DNA from: an uncultured Clostridiaceae bacterium
GTDB lineage: Bacteria; Bacillota; Clostridia; TANB77; CAG-508
Assembly (NCBI GenBank): GCA_947642455.1
Contig: CANRSN010000005.1
Span: 1-64,000 of the forward strand
DNA length: 64,000 nt
Direction of reading: 5' to 3'
The notes beneath the pieces are model-generated. The model did not search any database. It worked only from the letters and a program-made list of their open reading frames with translations, and was not told where the DNA came from. Position 1 is the first letter of the stretch, and each line of letters begins with the position of its first letter. A program made the position numbers and the translations under genes. This document shows positions 29,293 through 39,205 of the stretch, piece after piece.

Positions 29293-30090
29293 TTACCTTG
29301 GATTGTCCCATTTTGCTACATTTAAAATAATTCTATCTTTTCTAGTACTTCCAACAATTTCTCTTATTTCAAACTTTCCATTACCCCTAATTGTAATAAT
29401 ACTATTTTCCTTAACTTCTTTTGATACCTTTGTGACTAATTCATAGTTCATAAAAACTCTTTCTTGAAAGATTAACTCTGATGCTTTATTTCTAGAACAC
29501 TTTGCTAACTCTGAAATAATATTATCTAGTCTCATAGAAGGTATTGTTATTGTAAATTCTTGTTTATAAATTACTTTGTTTCTTATTTCTTGCAGATTGA
29601 TTTGACTAACTTTTGATTTACTAAACCTTGTTAATTCACCTAAACTATTTAATAAAAATTTGGTAATTTCTTTACATATTATAATATCTGCTCCACTTTC
29701 TTCTACTATTATATCACCTAATTTTTCTCTTTTAATTCCTAGTTTCATAAATGCACCTAAATAATTTCTGTGTGAATATTGCCCATACATTTCGCTTGGA
29801 AGCTCTATTCTTATAACATCTAATATAGTATTAAAATCAAACTGATTATTTTCTATAGTTTCTTCTAGTTTATCTGGAAATACTATAAACATATTTCTTT
29901 CCGCTTCTTTTATTCCACCATAAAATATGTAATTTTTATATTTTTGTATTCTTAAATATTTTTCTAGCACTTGTTTTTGATTTTGATCTAAAAAATCTGA
30001 ATTTTGTATTTTATTTTTACTTTCACAAAACTTAATTTTATCTTCTATTTTTGATATTAGAAGTTTGTCTTCTTCTTTTTTTAATTCCAT
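29293..30090 (-). CDS. ylmH: S4-domain RNA-binding protein YlmH (RqcP2-like)
   Basis: A 265-residue protein. The N-terminal part holds helices and a middle domain with FIVFPDKLEE and HRNYLGAFMKLGIKREKLGDIIVEE, characteristic of YlmH. The S4 domain is at about 183-245 (MRLDNIISELAKCSRNKASELI). In Bacillus YlmH can bind 50S subunits carrying peptidyl-tRNA and take part in C-terminal alanine tailing quality control. In most Firmicutes it lies in the divIVA cluster, but here it follows dxs. AAGGGATTATAATAA precedes the ATG. Confidence 0.86.
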   Translation of the reverse strand: MELKKEEDKLLISKIEDKIKFCESKNKIQNSDFLDQNQKQVLEKYLRIQKYKNYIFYGGIKEAERNMFIVFPDKLEETIENNQFDFNTILDVIRIELPSEMYGQYSHRNYLGAFMKLGIKREKLGDIIVEESGADIIICKEITKFLLNSLGELTRFSKSKVSQINLQEIRNKVIYKQEFTITIPSMRLDNIISELAKCSRNKASELIFQERVFMNYELVTKVSKEVKENSIITIRGNGKFEIREIVGSTRKDRIILNVAKWDNPR

Positions 30091-30153
30091 TTATTATAAT
30101 CCCTTCTTAGTTCGCATAATATTGTTCTTCTTAAACCATATTATTATTTATTT

Positions 30154-32160
30154 CTAGAAGTCTTCAAAAGATTTAATTTGCATATTTCCTAAATATAAAT
30201 TTTCTAATTCTTCTACACTTCCATGTCTAATAAACTCATCTGGATAACCAATACATTTAATATTAACATCTTGTATTTTATTATTTATTATAAGACTCTG
30301 TACCTCACTTGCCAATCCACCTTTTATAATATTATCTTCAATAGTTATTACTGTTTTTGTTTTTTCTATTGATTTTTTAATAGTTTCCTCATCTAATGGT
30401 TTTAAAAATCTAGCATTTATAAGCTCTACATCTATATTTTGCTCTTTCAATTTATTTGCTATTTCTTTGCCCTTTGAAACCATTTTGCCTATTGCTACTA
30501 TTGTTACTCTTTTTAAATCTTTATCAGTTACAAATTCATGGAACATTTTATCATCTGCCTTGTTTATTTCATCATTTACCTCCATATTACTTTTCACTAT
30601 TTTATCATTAATTATTCTACTATTTTTTATTATATTTGTACTATTTTGTATATAAGTATCTTCTATTTTTTGGATAACTTCTGCCTTTCCAAACTCAATT
30701 TTTTCATGATTTACAAATTTTTCTACACCTTGTGTTCCTCTTGGGTACCTAATAACAACTGGAGAATTTAATTCCAACGCAAATTCAAGCATTTGCTCTA
30801 ATTCTATAAAATCCTTTGGTGCCATTATAGTTAGGTTAGGTATTATATTAAAAAAAGATAAATCCAAAATTCCCTGATGCGTTTCTCCATCATTTCCTAC
30901 AATTCCAGCCCTATCAACACAAAATACCACTGGTAAATTTTGAATACATACATCATGAATTACCTGATCATAACATCTTTGATAAAAAGATGAATATATT
31001 GGTATAACTGGTTTTAAACCTTGCTTTGCCAAACCTGCTGCTAGCCCTACAGCATGTTGTTCTGCAATGCCTATATCAAAAAATCTATTAGGAAATTCTT
31101 GTTTAAACTTAGTAAGTCCTGTGCCATCTGTCATTGCAGCTGTTATTGCCACTATTTTATCATTATTTTTAGCAAGTTCTACTAGTTTATCTCCAAAAAC
31201 TTGAGAATAATCTTTGCTTTTTTCTTTTTTGGACTTTCCTGTTTCTATATCAAAACTTGATGTACTATGGAACTTAGATGGGTTTTCTTCTGCTGGTTTA
31301 TATCCCTTTCCTTTTTTAGTTATAATATGTACCAAAACTGGCTCTGTTTCCTTTTTTGCCAAATTCAGAATCCATTCTATTCTTTCAATGTCATGACCAT
31401 CAACAGGGCCTAAATACTTTATTCCTATATCCTCAAAAAACATATTTGGTAACATTAATTGTTTCAAACTATATTTAACCTTTCTTGCTATTCTTATAAC
31501 AAAAGGTCCAAACTTTGGTATTTTTTCAAGAAATTTTCTTACACAATTATTTGACTTCATATAACTTTTTTTAGTTCTTATTTTTGTTAAAAAAGTAGAT
31601 ATTCCACCAACATTTTTAGATATACTCATTTCATTATCATTTAAAACTATAATCAATTTTGTTTTACTAGCTCCTGCATCATTTAAAGCCTCTAGTGCCA
31701 TCCCTCCTGTTAAAGCTCCATCACCAATTACAGCTATAACATTATTTTTCTCTCCCTTTATGTCTCTTGCTCTTGCCATCCCTAAAGCTACAGAAATAGA
31801 AGTACTGCTATGACCTGTGTCAAAACTATCATATTCAGATTCCTTTGTTTTCGGAAAACCTGATATTCCATTTAACTGTCTTAAAGTATTCATTTTTTCT
31901 TTTCTACCAGTTAAAATTTTATGTACATAAGTCTGGTGTCCTACATCCCATATTATTTTATCATTTGGCATATCAAATACACTATGTAAGGCTATTGTAA
32001 GCTCTGTAATACCTAAATTAGATGCAAGATGTCCTCCTGTATTTGATACTGTTTTGATTATTTTTTCTCTAATTTCTTCTGCTAAAATACTTTTTTGTTT
32101 ATAATTTAATCCTTTTAAATCTTTTGGTTCATTTACCCTATCTAATATTTTATCTGACAT
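30154..32160 (-). CDS. dxs: 1-deoxy-D-xylulose-5-phosphate synthase
   Basis: First enzyme of the MEP isoprenoid route: joins pyruvate and glyceraldehyde 3-phosphate with thiamine diphosphate. At 668 aa it is about 50 residues longer than usual. Motifs: HLASNLGITELTIALH, TPP site GDGALTGGMALEALNDAG, EQHAVGLAAGLA, and PVVIRYPRG. The extra length lies at about residues 500-548, an Asn/Ile/Lys-rich hydrophilic insert (QNSTNIIKNSRIINDKIV) between the pyrimidine-binding and C-terminal transketolase domains. The catalytic parts are intact, so the insert is probably a surface loop. It leads the unit with ylmH and pyrG. Confidence 0.95.
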   Translation of the reverse strand: MSDKILDRVNEPKDLKGLNYKQKSILAEEIREKIIKTVSNTGGHLASNLGITELTIALHSVFDMPNDKIIWDVGHQTYVHKILTGRKEKMNTLRQLNGISGFPKTKESEYDSFDTGHSSTSISVALGMARARDIKGEKNNVIAVIGDGALTGGMALEALNDAGASKTKLIIVLNDNEMSISKNVGGISTFLTKIRTKKSYMKSNNCVRKFLEKIPKFGPFVIRIARKVKYSLKQLMLPNMFFEDIGIKYLGPVDGHDIERIEWILNLAKKETEPVLVHIITKKGKGYKPAEENPSKFHSTSSFDIETGKSKKEKSKDYSQVFGDKLVELAKNNDKIVAITAAMTDGTGLTKFKQEFPNRFFDIGIAEQHAVGLAAGLAKQGLKPVIPIYSSFYQRCYDQVIHDVCIQNLPVVFCVDRAGIVGNDGETHQGILDLSFFNIIPNLTIMAPKDFIELEQMLEFALELNSPVVIRYPRGTQGVEKFVNHEKIEFGKAEVIQKIEDTYIQNSTNIIKNSRIINDKIVKSNMEVNDEINKADDKMFHEFVTDKDLKRVTIVAIGKMVSKGKEIANKLKEQNIDVELINARFLKPLDEETIKKSIEKTKTVITIEDNIIKGGLASEVQSLIINNKIQDVNIKCIGYPDEFIRHGSVEELENLYLGNMQIKSFEDF

Positions 32161-32482
32161 TTTCCCTCAATCCCCTTCTACTGTGCTATATACATAAAAG
32201 CTACCTACTACATTTTACTCTATTTTGGTTTTCTTTTAATATGCATTTAATTGCCTCTCTAATTCTTTAGTATATAATTCTCCTTCTGGGTTAATCTCTT
32301 TTGTAACTTTCTATAATTCTCCTTTTGGGACATATCTATCTTTATAATTTCCACTTACAAATACAAAACAAGAATTCTTGTCTTCTAATAATAAATTTAG
32401 TATCATTTTATAATCTTTTGTTTTTAAATAAGTATATTATATCTTTTATAAAAACACAAGCACATATCAAAAAAAGGTTACA
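32161..32482. other. gap with a degenerate short frame and a repeated ribosome-site-like box
   Basis: No intact gene. On the minus strand a frame reads KDYKMILNLLLEDKNSCFVF and is ended by an internal TAG, then resumes as NPEGELYTKELERQLNAY. It may be a decayed small gene, but I recognise no family. The stretch CCCAAAAGGAGAATTATA recurs 38 nt away as CCCAGAAGGAGAATTATA. Otherwise AT-rich and silent. Confidence 0.35.
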
Positions 32483-32550
32483 CTATTTAGGCAATATATA
32501 TTTTTATACGCCATGAATTGTAATTTTGTAAAATTATATTGCCTAAATAG
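32483..32550. repeat. short coreless palindrome of the dispersed family
   Basis: CTATTTAGGCAATATA (32483-32498) pairs perfectly with 32535-32550. The arm is shared with the elements at 58975-58990 (TAGGCAATATAAT) and 51550. It ends 8 nt before the enolase stop codon and may double as a terminator. Confidence 0.68.
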
Positions 32551-32558
32551 AAATTTTT

Positions 32559-33821
32559 TTAGTCTATTTCTGTTTCTATATTTAACAATCTATTATATTT
32601 AGCTACTCTATCTGTTCTACAAGGTGCTCCTGTTTTTATCTGACCACTATTTACTGCAACTGCTATATCTGCTATTGTAGTATCTTCTGTTTCACCTGAT
32701 CTATGCGAAATTACTGTTGAATATCCATTCTTTTTTGCTAATTCTATTGCATCTAAAGTTTCTGTAATTGTTCCTATTTGATTTACTTTTATTAATATAC
32801 TATTTGCCACCTTATTCTTTATTCCTTTTTGTAGTCTTTTTGTATTTGTAACAAATAAGTCATCACCTACTAATTGTACTTTTTCTCCTATTCTTTCAGT
32901 CAAAGTCTTCCAAGTCTCCCAGTCATCTTCTGCAAGTGCATCTTCTATAGAAATTATAGGATATTTCTCTGTTAAATTAACAATATAATCTACCATTTCA
33001 GCCTTTGTTTTAAAAATATCTTTTTTCCAAAAATAATAACCATCTTTTTCTATTTTCTTAGCTTCTTCATACATCTCTGTACTTGCAATGTCTAAACTTA
33101 TTGCAATATCTTTTCTAGGGGTATACCCTGCTTTTTTTATTGCTTCTACTATTAATTCTATTGCTTCTTCTTCTCCATCCAAATTTGGGGCAAATCCTCC
33201 CTCATCTCCAATTGCAGTACTATATCCTTTTTCTTTCAATACTTTCTTTAATGTATGATATACTTCTACTCCCATCTCCATTTTTTGTCTAAATGTTTTT
33301 CCTCCTACTGGCATTATCATAAATTCTTGAATACTTATATTATTATCTGAATGTCTACCACCATTTAATATATTCATCATTGGTGTTGGCAATATTTTTG
33401 CATTTACTCCTCCTAAATATTTATATAAGCTTTGACCTAAAGAATTTGCTGCTGCTTTTGCTACTGCCATTGATACTCCTAAAATAGCGTTTGCTCCTAA
33501 CTTTTCTTTATTTGGTGTTCCATCTAAATCTATCAAAATTTTATCTATTCTTGCTTGTTCATATACATTTAATTGTTTTAACGCCTTTGCTATTTTTTTA
33601 TTTACATTATTTACTGCTATTTGAACACCTTTTCCATTTAATCTTTCTTCTTCATCTCTTAATTCTACTGCCTCATATTTTCCTGTTGATGCTCCTGATG
33701 GCACTATAGCCACTCCTGAAAAACCTCCTTGAGTAATTACTTCTACTTGTACTGTAGGATTTCCTCTTGAGTCAAATACCTCTATTGCCTTAACATCTTC
33801 AATTCCTAAATAATCTTTCAT
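32559..33821 (-). CDS. eno: enolase
   Basis: Converts 2-phosphoglycerate to phosphoenolpyruvate. A 420-residue protein with the N-terminal [28 protein letters not shown], Mg-binding region VGDDLFVT, catalytic K in [10 protein letters not shown], and the loop [18 protein letters not shown]. It is about 10 residues shorter at the C-terminus than Bacillus enolase but ends normally after [15 protein letters not shown] frame opens five codons earlier, but AAGGAG is ideally placed for the ATG used. It is encoded alone. Confidence 0.97.
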   Translation of the reverse strand: MKDYLGIEDVKAIEVFDSRGNPTVQVEVITQGGFSGVAIVPSGASTGKYEAVELRDEEERLNGKGVQIAVNNVNKKIAKALKQLNVYEQARIDKILIDLDGTPNKEKLGANAILGVSMAVAKAAANSLGQSLYKYLGGVNAKILPTPMMNILNGGRHSDNNISIQEFMIMPVGGKTFRQKMEMGVEVYHTLKKVLKEKGYSTAIGDEGGFAPNLDGEEEAIELIVEAIKKAGYTPRKDIAISLDIASTEMYEEAKKIEKDGYYFWKKDIFKTKAEMVDYIVNLTEKYPIISIEDALAEDDWETWKTLTERIGEKVQLVGDDLFVTNTKRLQKGIKNKVANSILIKVNQIGTITETLDAIELAKKNGYSTVISHRSGETEDTTIADIAVAVNSGQIKTGAPCRTDRVAKYNRLLNIETEID

Positions 33822-33940
33822 ATTCACTCCTTCCATATGTGCTTAAAAATTTTGCTAAGCACACCTTTGTTATATTATTTCCAATTTATTTTTATTAAAA
33901 CATTTTTATATCTTACAGTCAAAAAGAGTATAAATTCAAA

Positions 33941-34041
33941 CAGCAAAAAAACACAATTTGTTATATTCTACAAATATTATAGTACTTATATGCTTCTGAT
34001 TTTAATCTGTAAAATGTAACAAATTGTACTCTTTTTTACTG
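33941..34041. repeat. degenerate coreless palindrome
   Basis: CAGCAAAAAAACACAATTTGTTATATT at the left is matched by the inverted ACAAATTGTACTCTTTTTTACTG on the right. The arm CAATTTGTTA plus GAGTAC is the same as at 58931 and 26807. The 33822-34141 gap otherwise holds only the promoter of the next gene. Confidence 0.6.
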
Positions 34042-34058
34042 GAATTCTATCAAATAAC

Positions 34059-34087
34059 TTTACTTTTTACTGAAAATGATGTAAAAT
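34059..34087 (+). promoter_or_regulatory. putative promoter of the 294-aa orphan gene
   Basis: TTTACT, 17 nt, TAAAAT, ending 54 nt before the start codon. Spacing is ideal but the -35 box is weak. Assigned by position only. Confidence 0.45.
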
Positions 34088-34141
34088 ATTTGTTATGTAA
34101 CCAGTAAGAAATACTCTAAATGCAAATGCAAGGAGGTAAAT

Positions 34142-35026
34142 ATGAATAATACGAACTTAAATCGGTATGAGACAACTGCTTTAAAAAATGTAGCCAAACA
34201 ATTTGAATCCATCAGACCCGAAATAGTTAAATGTCGTGAATACAGTGAACTTACAGATGATTTTCTAATTCACGCATATGCACTAGCAAAAGCAATTCAT
34301 CAAAAATACAACTATAAAATAACTAAAATAGACCATATTAAAAAAATATTTGATTCATTAGGTATAACTTTACACATTGACCAAAATTTTATACAGTCAG
34401 ATAAAAAATCTACTTCAGATAGCTGTACTATTACATTTTTAGAAGGAGAAATTTCTATTAGTATTAAGTATTCTACTATAGATCTTTCAAATAATCGTTC
34501 ATTATATTATTCTTACAATTATCTTCAAGATAATAGTGTATTTTGTTATTTTTATGCTTTAGCTATAGTCATCTTATTTTATGACAAATTAGAAACCGAA
34601 GGTAGTATGACATTCTATTGTGAAGAATCTGAAGAAAATATATATGAAGGAATAGCTAAATGTGTAACTCTTCTTTTGTTCTATATAAACTATGACTATG
34701 GTTACAGAGTTAAGAAATATCCTTATACATGTTTTAAAAATGGGCAAATTGTTAAAGAGCTTGCAGACATTCATCCTCGTTTTAGTATTCCACGGTATAA
34801 TTCTTATTTGGAGCAAACTATACCGCAAATCCACGATGTTATTTCGTCTGATGGTAGTACTGAATATACTTTCGACCATTTAAAAACTATTAATGTAATA
34901 CAAATGTTATTATTTATACACAAATTAAATACTAAATTTAATAAAGATTATAAGGAATTATCAAAAATGATGGCTCCAGAAGAGCTATATTCCTTATATA
35001 AAAATAGGGACTATACAACATTTTAA
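34142..35026 (+). CDS. hypothetical protein (294 aa)
   Basis: A soluble protein with predicted mixed helix and strand, rich in Tyr and Asn (NNRSLYYSYNYLQDNSVFCYFYALAIVILFYDK). The only long hydrophobic stretch is around 130-155, and a second lies at CVTLLLFYINY, so peripheral membrane contact is possible. No catalytic motif or known domain seen. AAGGAGG is correctly spaced before the ATG. The codons are somewhat less AT-extreme than in its neighbours. It faces the ABC exporter genes convergently across a box-plus-hairpin element, and no operon partner is visible. Confidence 0.65.
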   Translation: MNNTNLNRYETTALKNVAKQFESIRPEIVKCREYSELTDDFLIHAYALAKAIHQKYNYKITKIDHIKKIFDSLGITLHIDQNFIQSDKKSTSDSCTITFLEGEISISIKYSTIDLSNNRSLYYSYNYLQDNSVFCYFYALAIVILFYDKLETEGSMTFYCEESEENIYEGIAKCVTLLLFYINYDYGYRVKKYPYTCFKNGQIVKELADIHPRFSIPRYNSYLEQTIPQIHDVISSDGSTEYTFDHLKTINVIQMLLFIHKLNTKFNKDYKELSKMMAPEELYSLYKNRDYTTF

Positions 35027-35064
35027 ATGTAAGTATTAAACTTAACAAATAGTTACTTTAGCAA

Positions 35065-35136
35065 TTTTGCGTAGAACGTTTGGCGAAACTTTTATATACC
35101 ATGGAATTATAATATTTTGTTATAATTCCATGGTAT
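35065..35136. terminator. conserved box plus long hairpin (second copy)
   Basis: A 30-nt box (TTTTGCGTAGAACGTTT then GGCGAAACTTTT) close to that at 22148, followed by a 41-nt hairpin whose arms (ATACCATGGAATTATAA and complement) are unrelated in sequence to the first copy. The hairpin overlaps the last codons (TMEL and stop) of the exporter gene on the minus strand. Confidence 0.7.
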
Positions 35137-36850
35137 CATTACTCATATACAAATTATAATAATATCCATGTTTTTCAATAAGTTCTTCATGATTTCCCAT
35201 TTCTACAATCTTTTTATCATCTATAAAAATAATTAAGTCTGCATTTTTTATTGTGTTAAGTCTATGTGCAATTACAAAAGAAATTTTATTATTAAGTATT
35301 TCTTTTGTTGCTTTCATTATATACTCTTCAAACTCTAAATCTAAATTTGATGTTACCTCATCTAGTATAATTAAATCTGCATTTTTTAATATGGCTCTTG
35401 CAAAACTCAATAATTGTTTTTCTCCATATGATAATAAGTCTGATTTGGAGTCTATAACTGTATCATACCCATTTGGTAGTTGATTAATTTTATTGTGTAA
35501 GCCAATTTTCTTACATGTTTCTTTAACTTGCTCTTTAGATATATTTTCTTTATTTCCAAATCGTATATTTTCCAATATAGTTTTATCAAATATTACTGGT
35601 TCTTGGAATACATAAGCTATATTATTTCTTAATTCCTTTAATTTATATTCTCTATAATCTGTTTCATTTATTAAAATACTACCATTACATATATCATAAA
35701 ATCTAGGTAATAAATTTACTAACGATGTTTTTCCTGCTCCACTTTTTCCTACAATTGCAATTTGCATTGGTTTATTTACTTTTAAACTAATTTTATCTAA
35801 TATTGTATTTTTACCATCATAACTTAAGCTTACATCTTTAAACTCTACTGTTTCTATATAATTTAATGTTCTTGTGCCTTCGTCTTTTTCTTTTGTGATT
35901 TTTGATATTTTTAAAACATTTAGAAAGCAATTATATCTATTATTTAATCCATGTACATGTTCTAATAAGGATTTCATATGTCTATTTATATCATCTACAT
36001 AATCAACCATAAGCATTATTGTAGAAGCAAGTCCTATTCCTAAACTTAATTCATTACCTCCTACTATTAAAATTGATATAACAGCACCAAATGTTAATAA
36101 AGAAAACAAACCATTATGAATAGCTATAATCTTACTTGATGTTACTATTTCATCTTTACATTTATTTAACATTTTACTAATTTGAGATAAGTTGATTTCT
36201 TCTAGTTTTAATGTTTTAGTTGTACTATATGCTTCTATGTATTCATTTATATTTCCTTGTAAATCTATTACTATATTTTGGAGATTTCTATATACTTTTA
36301 TTGTCTTTAAATAAAAAGGTATCAAAATTAAATATGAAATAATAAATATACCCAATATTATCATTCCTATTTTTAAATTTAATACTAACAATATAATAGA
36401 TATTTGTATAATCAAAGCTAATCTTACACTAATAATGCCAACAAAATTCCACACAAATAAATGAGACGCTTCCCAAGCTTGAGGTCCAACAATTTCAAAT
36501 AGATTTCCAGCTTGTATTTTATCTAGTTCACTTACTTTTGCATTTTGAATACTTTTAAATATTTTATTTTTTATTTCTGCATTATTATCATAATAGCAAT
36601 TTTTCCTTCTTATTTCTGAATATCTATTTGTAAAAAATCTTATTATTATAATTATTATTAAAACAACTGATAATAAAATGACTAAATTTATATTTTCTTC
36701 TGGTATAGCTGTATCTATCACATATTGCATAATAAAAGGATACGAAAAAGTATAAAATATTAATTGTATAGCTAATATAATTCCTATTATAATAGTTTCT
36801 TTTTTATTTTTAGTAAAATTAAACATTTCTTTTAAAGTTTGTTTATTCAT
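35120..36850 (-). CDS. ABC exporter half-transporter, consensus catalytic site
   Basis: A 576-residue fused membrane-ATPase protein. Six membrane helices occupy residues 1-290. The nucleotide domain has Walker A GKSGAGKTS, Q-loop FQEPVIF, a degenerate signature LLSYGEKQLL (LSGGQ expected), Walker B LIILDEVTSNLD with the catalytic Glu, and H-loop IAHR. It starts four bases inside the end of the upstream half-transporter (ATGA overlap). The two halves probably form one heterodimer for a drug, lipid or peptide substrate. No adjacent peptide gene indicates a cargo. Its last codons lie within a hairpin. Confidence 0.88.
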   Translation of the reverse strand: MNKQTLKEMFNFTKNKKETIIIGIILAIQLIFYTFSYPFIMQYVIDTAIPEENINLVILLSVVLIIIIIIRFFTNRYSEIRRKNCYYDNNAEIKNKIFKSIQNAKVSELDKIQAGNLFEIVGPQAWEASHLFVWNFVGIISVRLALIIQISIILLVLNLKIGMIILGIFIISYLILIPFYLKTIKVYRNLQNIVIDLQGNINEYIEAYSTTKTLKLEEINLSQISKMLNKCKDEIVTSSKIIAIHNGLFSLLTFGAVISILIVGGNELSLGIGLASTIMLMVDYVDDINRHMKSLLEHVHGLNNRYNCFLNVLKISKITKEKDEGTRTLNYIETVEFKDVSLSYDGKNTILDKISLKVNKPMQIAIVGKSGAGKTSLVNLLPRFYDICNGSILINETDYREYKLKELRNNIAYVFQEPVIFDKTILENIRFGNKENISKEQVKETCKKIGLHNKINQLPNGYDTVIDSKSDLLSYGEKQLLSFARAILKNADLIILDEVTSNLDLEFEEYIMKATKEILNNKISFVIAHRLNTIKNADLIIFIDDKKIVEMGNHEELIEKHGYYYNLYMSNDTMEL

Positions 36851-38619
36851 ATATATTCTTCCTCTATTTTATCTTGATTTAATTTATATAGTTTGTTATA
36901 GTTTTCATCTTTTAATAATTCTTCTGGCTTTCCTATGATTACTTTTTTATTATTAATATAAATCACTTTATCAAAATTTGATGCTAATCCAATATCATGT
37001 GTTATAATTATTTTAGTAAATTTATCTTCTAAATTCATTAAATTATCTAAAATTTGTTTTTTATTAATTCTATCTATTGCACTAAAAGAATCATCAAAAA
37101 TCATAATTGGCTTCGGCTTGGTAAACGCTCTTACTAAAACTAATCTTTGTCTTTGTCCTTTAGATAATGCTATTCCTTTCTTTCCAATTCTGCTATGATA
37201 TCCATCTTTTAGTTTTTGAACATCATTATCTAATGCAAAGAATTTTGAAATATTCACCATTTCTTCATATGGCATATATGGTACTAATATTTTTATATTT
37301 TCTGCTATCGTTCTTGAAAATAGATAAGAATCTTGTAGAAGTAGACATATATTTTCTCTAATTAATTTTTTATTTAAATTTCTTATTTCCATATCTCCTA
37401 TTTTTATACTTCCTGTATATTCATAAAATCCTATTAGAGTTTTTAGTAAAATCGATTTTCCACTTCCTGTACTACCTACAACAATTATCTTTTCATTTTC
37501 TCTTATCTCAAAGTTCAAATTTTCTAGTATTGTAGTACCATTAACCAAAATGTTAGCATTTTCAAATTTTATTGTTTTGTTGTTTATTTCTATATCATTT
37601 AACATTTTTTCATCCTCTAATGTAAGTTCAAGAAGATTATTTAATCTTTTATACGATTCTCTAAATAAATTTAAAGCTTCTAATATATCTGCTATATCTG
37701 TAAACGATTTTGTTACTTTATTAGAATAACTTAATGTAACATATATAGATCCAATTGAAATGCTTCGTATTATATATAAATAACTACTCAAAATGAATAT
37801 TAGTGGTGGTCCAAATTTTACAACATTTTCTACACCAATATTATAATTTGCATCCATTTTTACTTTTTCTTTATGAAATCTATTACTTTCTTCTACTATT
37901 TTTTCAAATTCTTTTTGCTCTTGTTCTTGCAAGTTATTTAATTTTATAAATTTTAAATTATCAAAATTATCATCCATCTTTGAATATAATTTTTTTTGCA
38001 TTTCTATTCTTTTTTGAATAATATCTTTAGATTTTTTGCAATATATAATTGACGCTAAAATAATAAAACATGATAGAAATATCATAATACTTGATAATCT
38101 AAAATCTATAGTTATTAATTGTCCAATTGCAAATATAATTATCAATGCTATATCTAAAATATAAGTAAGTTGTTTATCTATAAAGTTAACAATATTATTT
38201 ACATCATCACTAGAATTTTGTACTAAGTCTGCTAATGAATTATTATAAAAATCTTGATATGTTAAATTTTGTATATGATTAAATAGTTTTAATTTTAACT
38301 CACATTGAAATTCTTGTATTATTTTTGTTTTCACAATACTTCTAAAATATGTAAAAGCTACAATAGCTAATTGAATTATAATTAGTATTATACATATTGT
38401 TCCTATAAACCAATTTCTACTTTCATATAAATTAAATATTAGTTCTAATAATTCGTTTGATGTAGTACTTTGATTTAATATTGTATCTATAAAATATTGT
38501 ATAACTACTGGTATATATGTCGTTAAATAATTTAGTAGTATACTTAATATAAAGAATGCTAATAGTAATAATTTTGTATGTTTAAAACTCGATATTATTG
38601 TTTTAAAAATTTTCATCAT
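36847..38619 (-). CDS. ABC exporter half-transporter, degenerate catalytic site
   Basis: A 590-residue partner of the next gene. Six helices lie in the first 310 residues. The nucleotide domain has Walker A GSTGSGKS, Q-loop LLQDSYLFSRT, signature ALSKGQRQRL, and Walker B PIMIFDDSFSAID, in which Asp replaces the catalytic Glu; the H-loop is ITHD. The Asp substitution here, and the Glu in the partner, are the pattern of asymmetric heterodimers such as LmrCD and TM287/288. Two adjacent ATGs compete as start; GGAG is 4 or 7 nt away. Expressed first in the pair. Confidence 0.88.
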   Translation of the reverse strand: MMKIFKTIISSFKHTKLLLLAFFILSILLNYLTTYIPVVIQYFIDTILNQSTTSNELLELIFNLYESRNWFIGTICIILIIIQLAIVAFTYFRSIVKTKIIQEFQCELKLKLFNHIQNLTYQDFYNNSLADLVQNSSDDVNNIVNFIDKQLTYILDIALIIIFAIGQLITIDFRLSSIMIFLSCFIILASIIYCKKSKDIIQKRIEMQKKLYSKMDDNFDNLKFIKLNNLQEQEQKEFEKIVEESNRFHKEKVKMDANYNIGVENVVKFGPPLIFILSSYLYIIRSISIGSIYVTLSYSNKVTKSFTDIADILEALNLFRESYKRLNNLLELTLEDEKMLNDIEINNKTIKFENANILVNGTTILENLNFEIRENEKIIVVGSTGSGKSILLKTLIGFYEYTGSIKIGDMEIRNLNKKLIRENICLLLQDSYLFSRTIAENIKILVPYMPYEEMVNISKFFALDNDVQKLKDGYHSRIGKKGIALSKGQRQRLVLVRAFTKPKPIMIFDDSFSAIDRINKKQILDNLMNLEDKFTKIIITHDIGLASNFDKVIYINNKKVIIGKPEELLKDENYNKLYKLNQDKIEEEYI

Positions 38620-38758
38620 ATATCTCCAGTTCCTAAATTTTTATTTTCTTTTATCCCAAAGTTCATTCTTATATCCGAAATTATATCAATAAAACCTATA
38701 TATTTCAACGAAAAACTCGAAATTTATTACAAGAAAATAAAAAAATTTTAAAAAAGTA

Positions 38759-38787
38759 TTGACAATTATAAAAAATATTAGTATAAT
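38759..38787 (+). promoter_or_regulatory. consensus promoter of tRNA-Gly
   Basis: TTGACA, exactly 17 nt, TATAAT: a perfect sigma-A consensus, 28 nt before the mature tRNA. Among the promoters I could spot in this window it is the only perfect match. Confidence 0.88.
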
Positions 38788-38814
38788 TAAAATCGTTCCA
38801 AGGAGGAATGAGAT

Positions 38815-38888
<74 letters not shown>

Positions 38889-38899
38889 AATTATCACAA

Positions 38900-38932
38900 C
38901 TTACGAACTATAAAGAGTTTCGTGAGTTTTTT
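38900..38932 (+). terminator. terminator of tRNA-Gly
   Basis: CTTACGAACT pairs with AGTTTCGTGAG around a short loop and is followed by TTTTTT. It begins 11 nt after the tRNA. Confidence 0.75.
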
Positions 38933-39007
38933 CATTTTTAGAAAAGATGAATTGAACTTCATAAAAATATTAAAAATGTTCTCTTTCAAGAAAGGAGGGC
39001 ATTTTTT

Positions 39008-39205
39008 ATGTTTGAGTTTGAAATAATACAAGAACTAAAACCAAATGATGAAATACTAGAAATTATTAAAAACTATGAGTACACAGTTGAAAATGGCATA
39101 ATTAAGCATTTAAAGGCTACTAATCTACATTTTATTGAACCAACTGAATATTTGATTACATATCCAAAAAGTGCATCCAGCAAAAGCACCTTATGGTTAT
39201 ACTAG
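39008..39205 (+). CDS. short frame before the recombinase remnant, possibly a gene fragment
   Basis: 65 residues (starting MFEFEIIQELKPNDEIL) with a strong AAAGGAGG site before the ATG. The last part, from about residue 55, is only the out-of-frame reading of the recombinase remnant. The natural gene was therefore probably longer or different and was cut by the deletion that removed the recombinase N-terminus. Function unknown. Confidence 0.35.
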   Translation: MFEFEIIQELKPNDEILEIIKNYEYTVENGIIKHLKATNLHFIEPTEYLITYPKSASSKSTLWLY

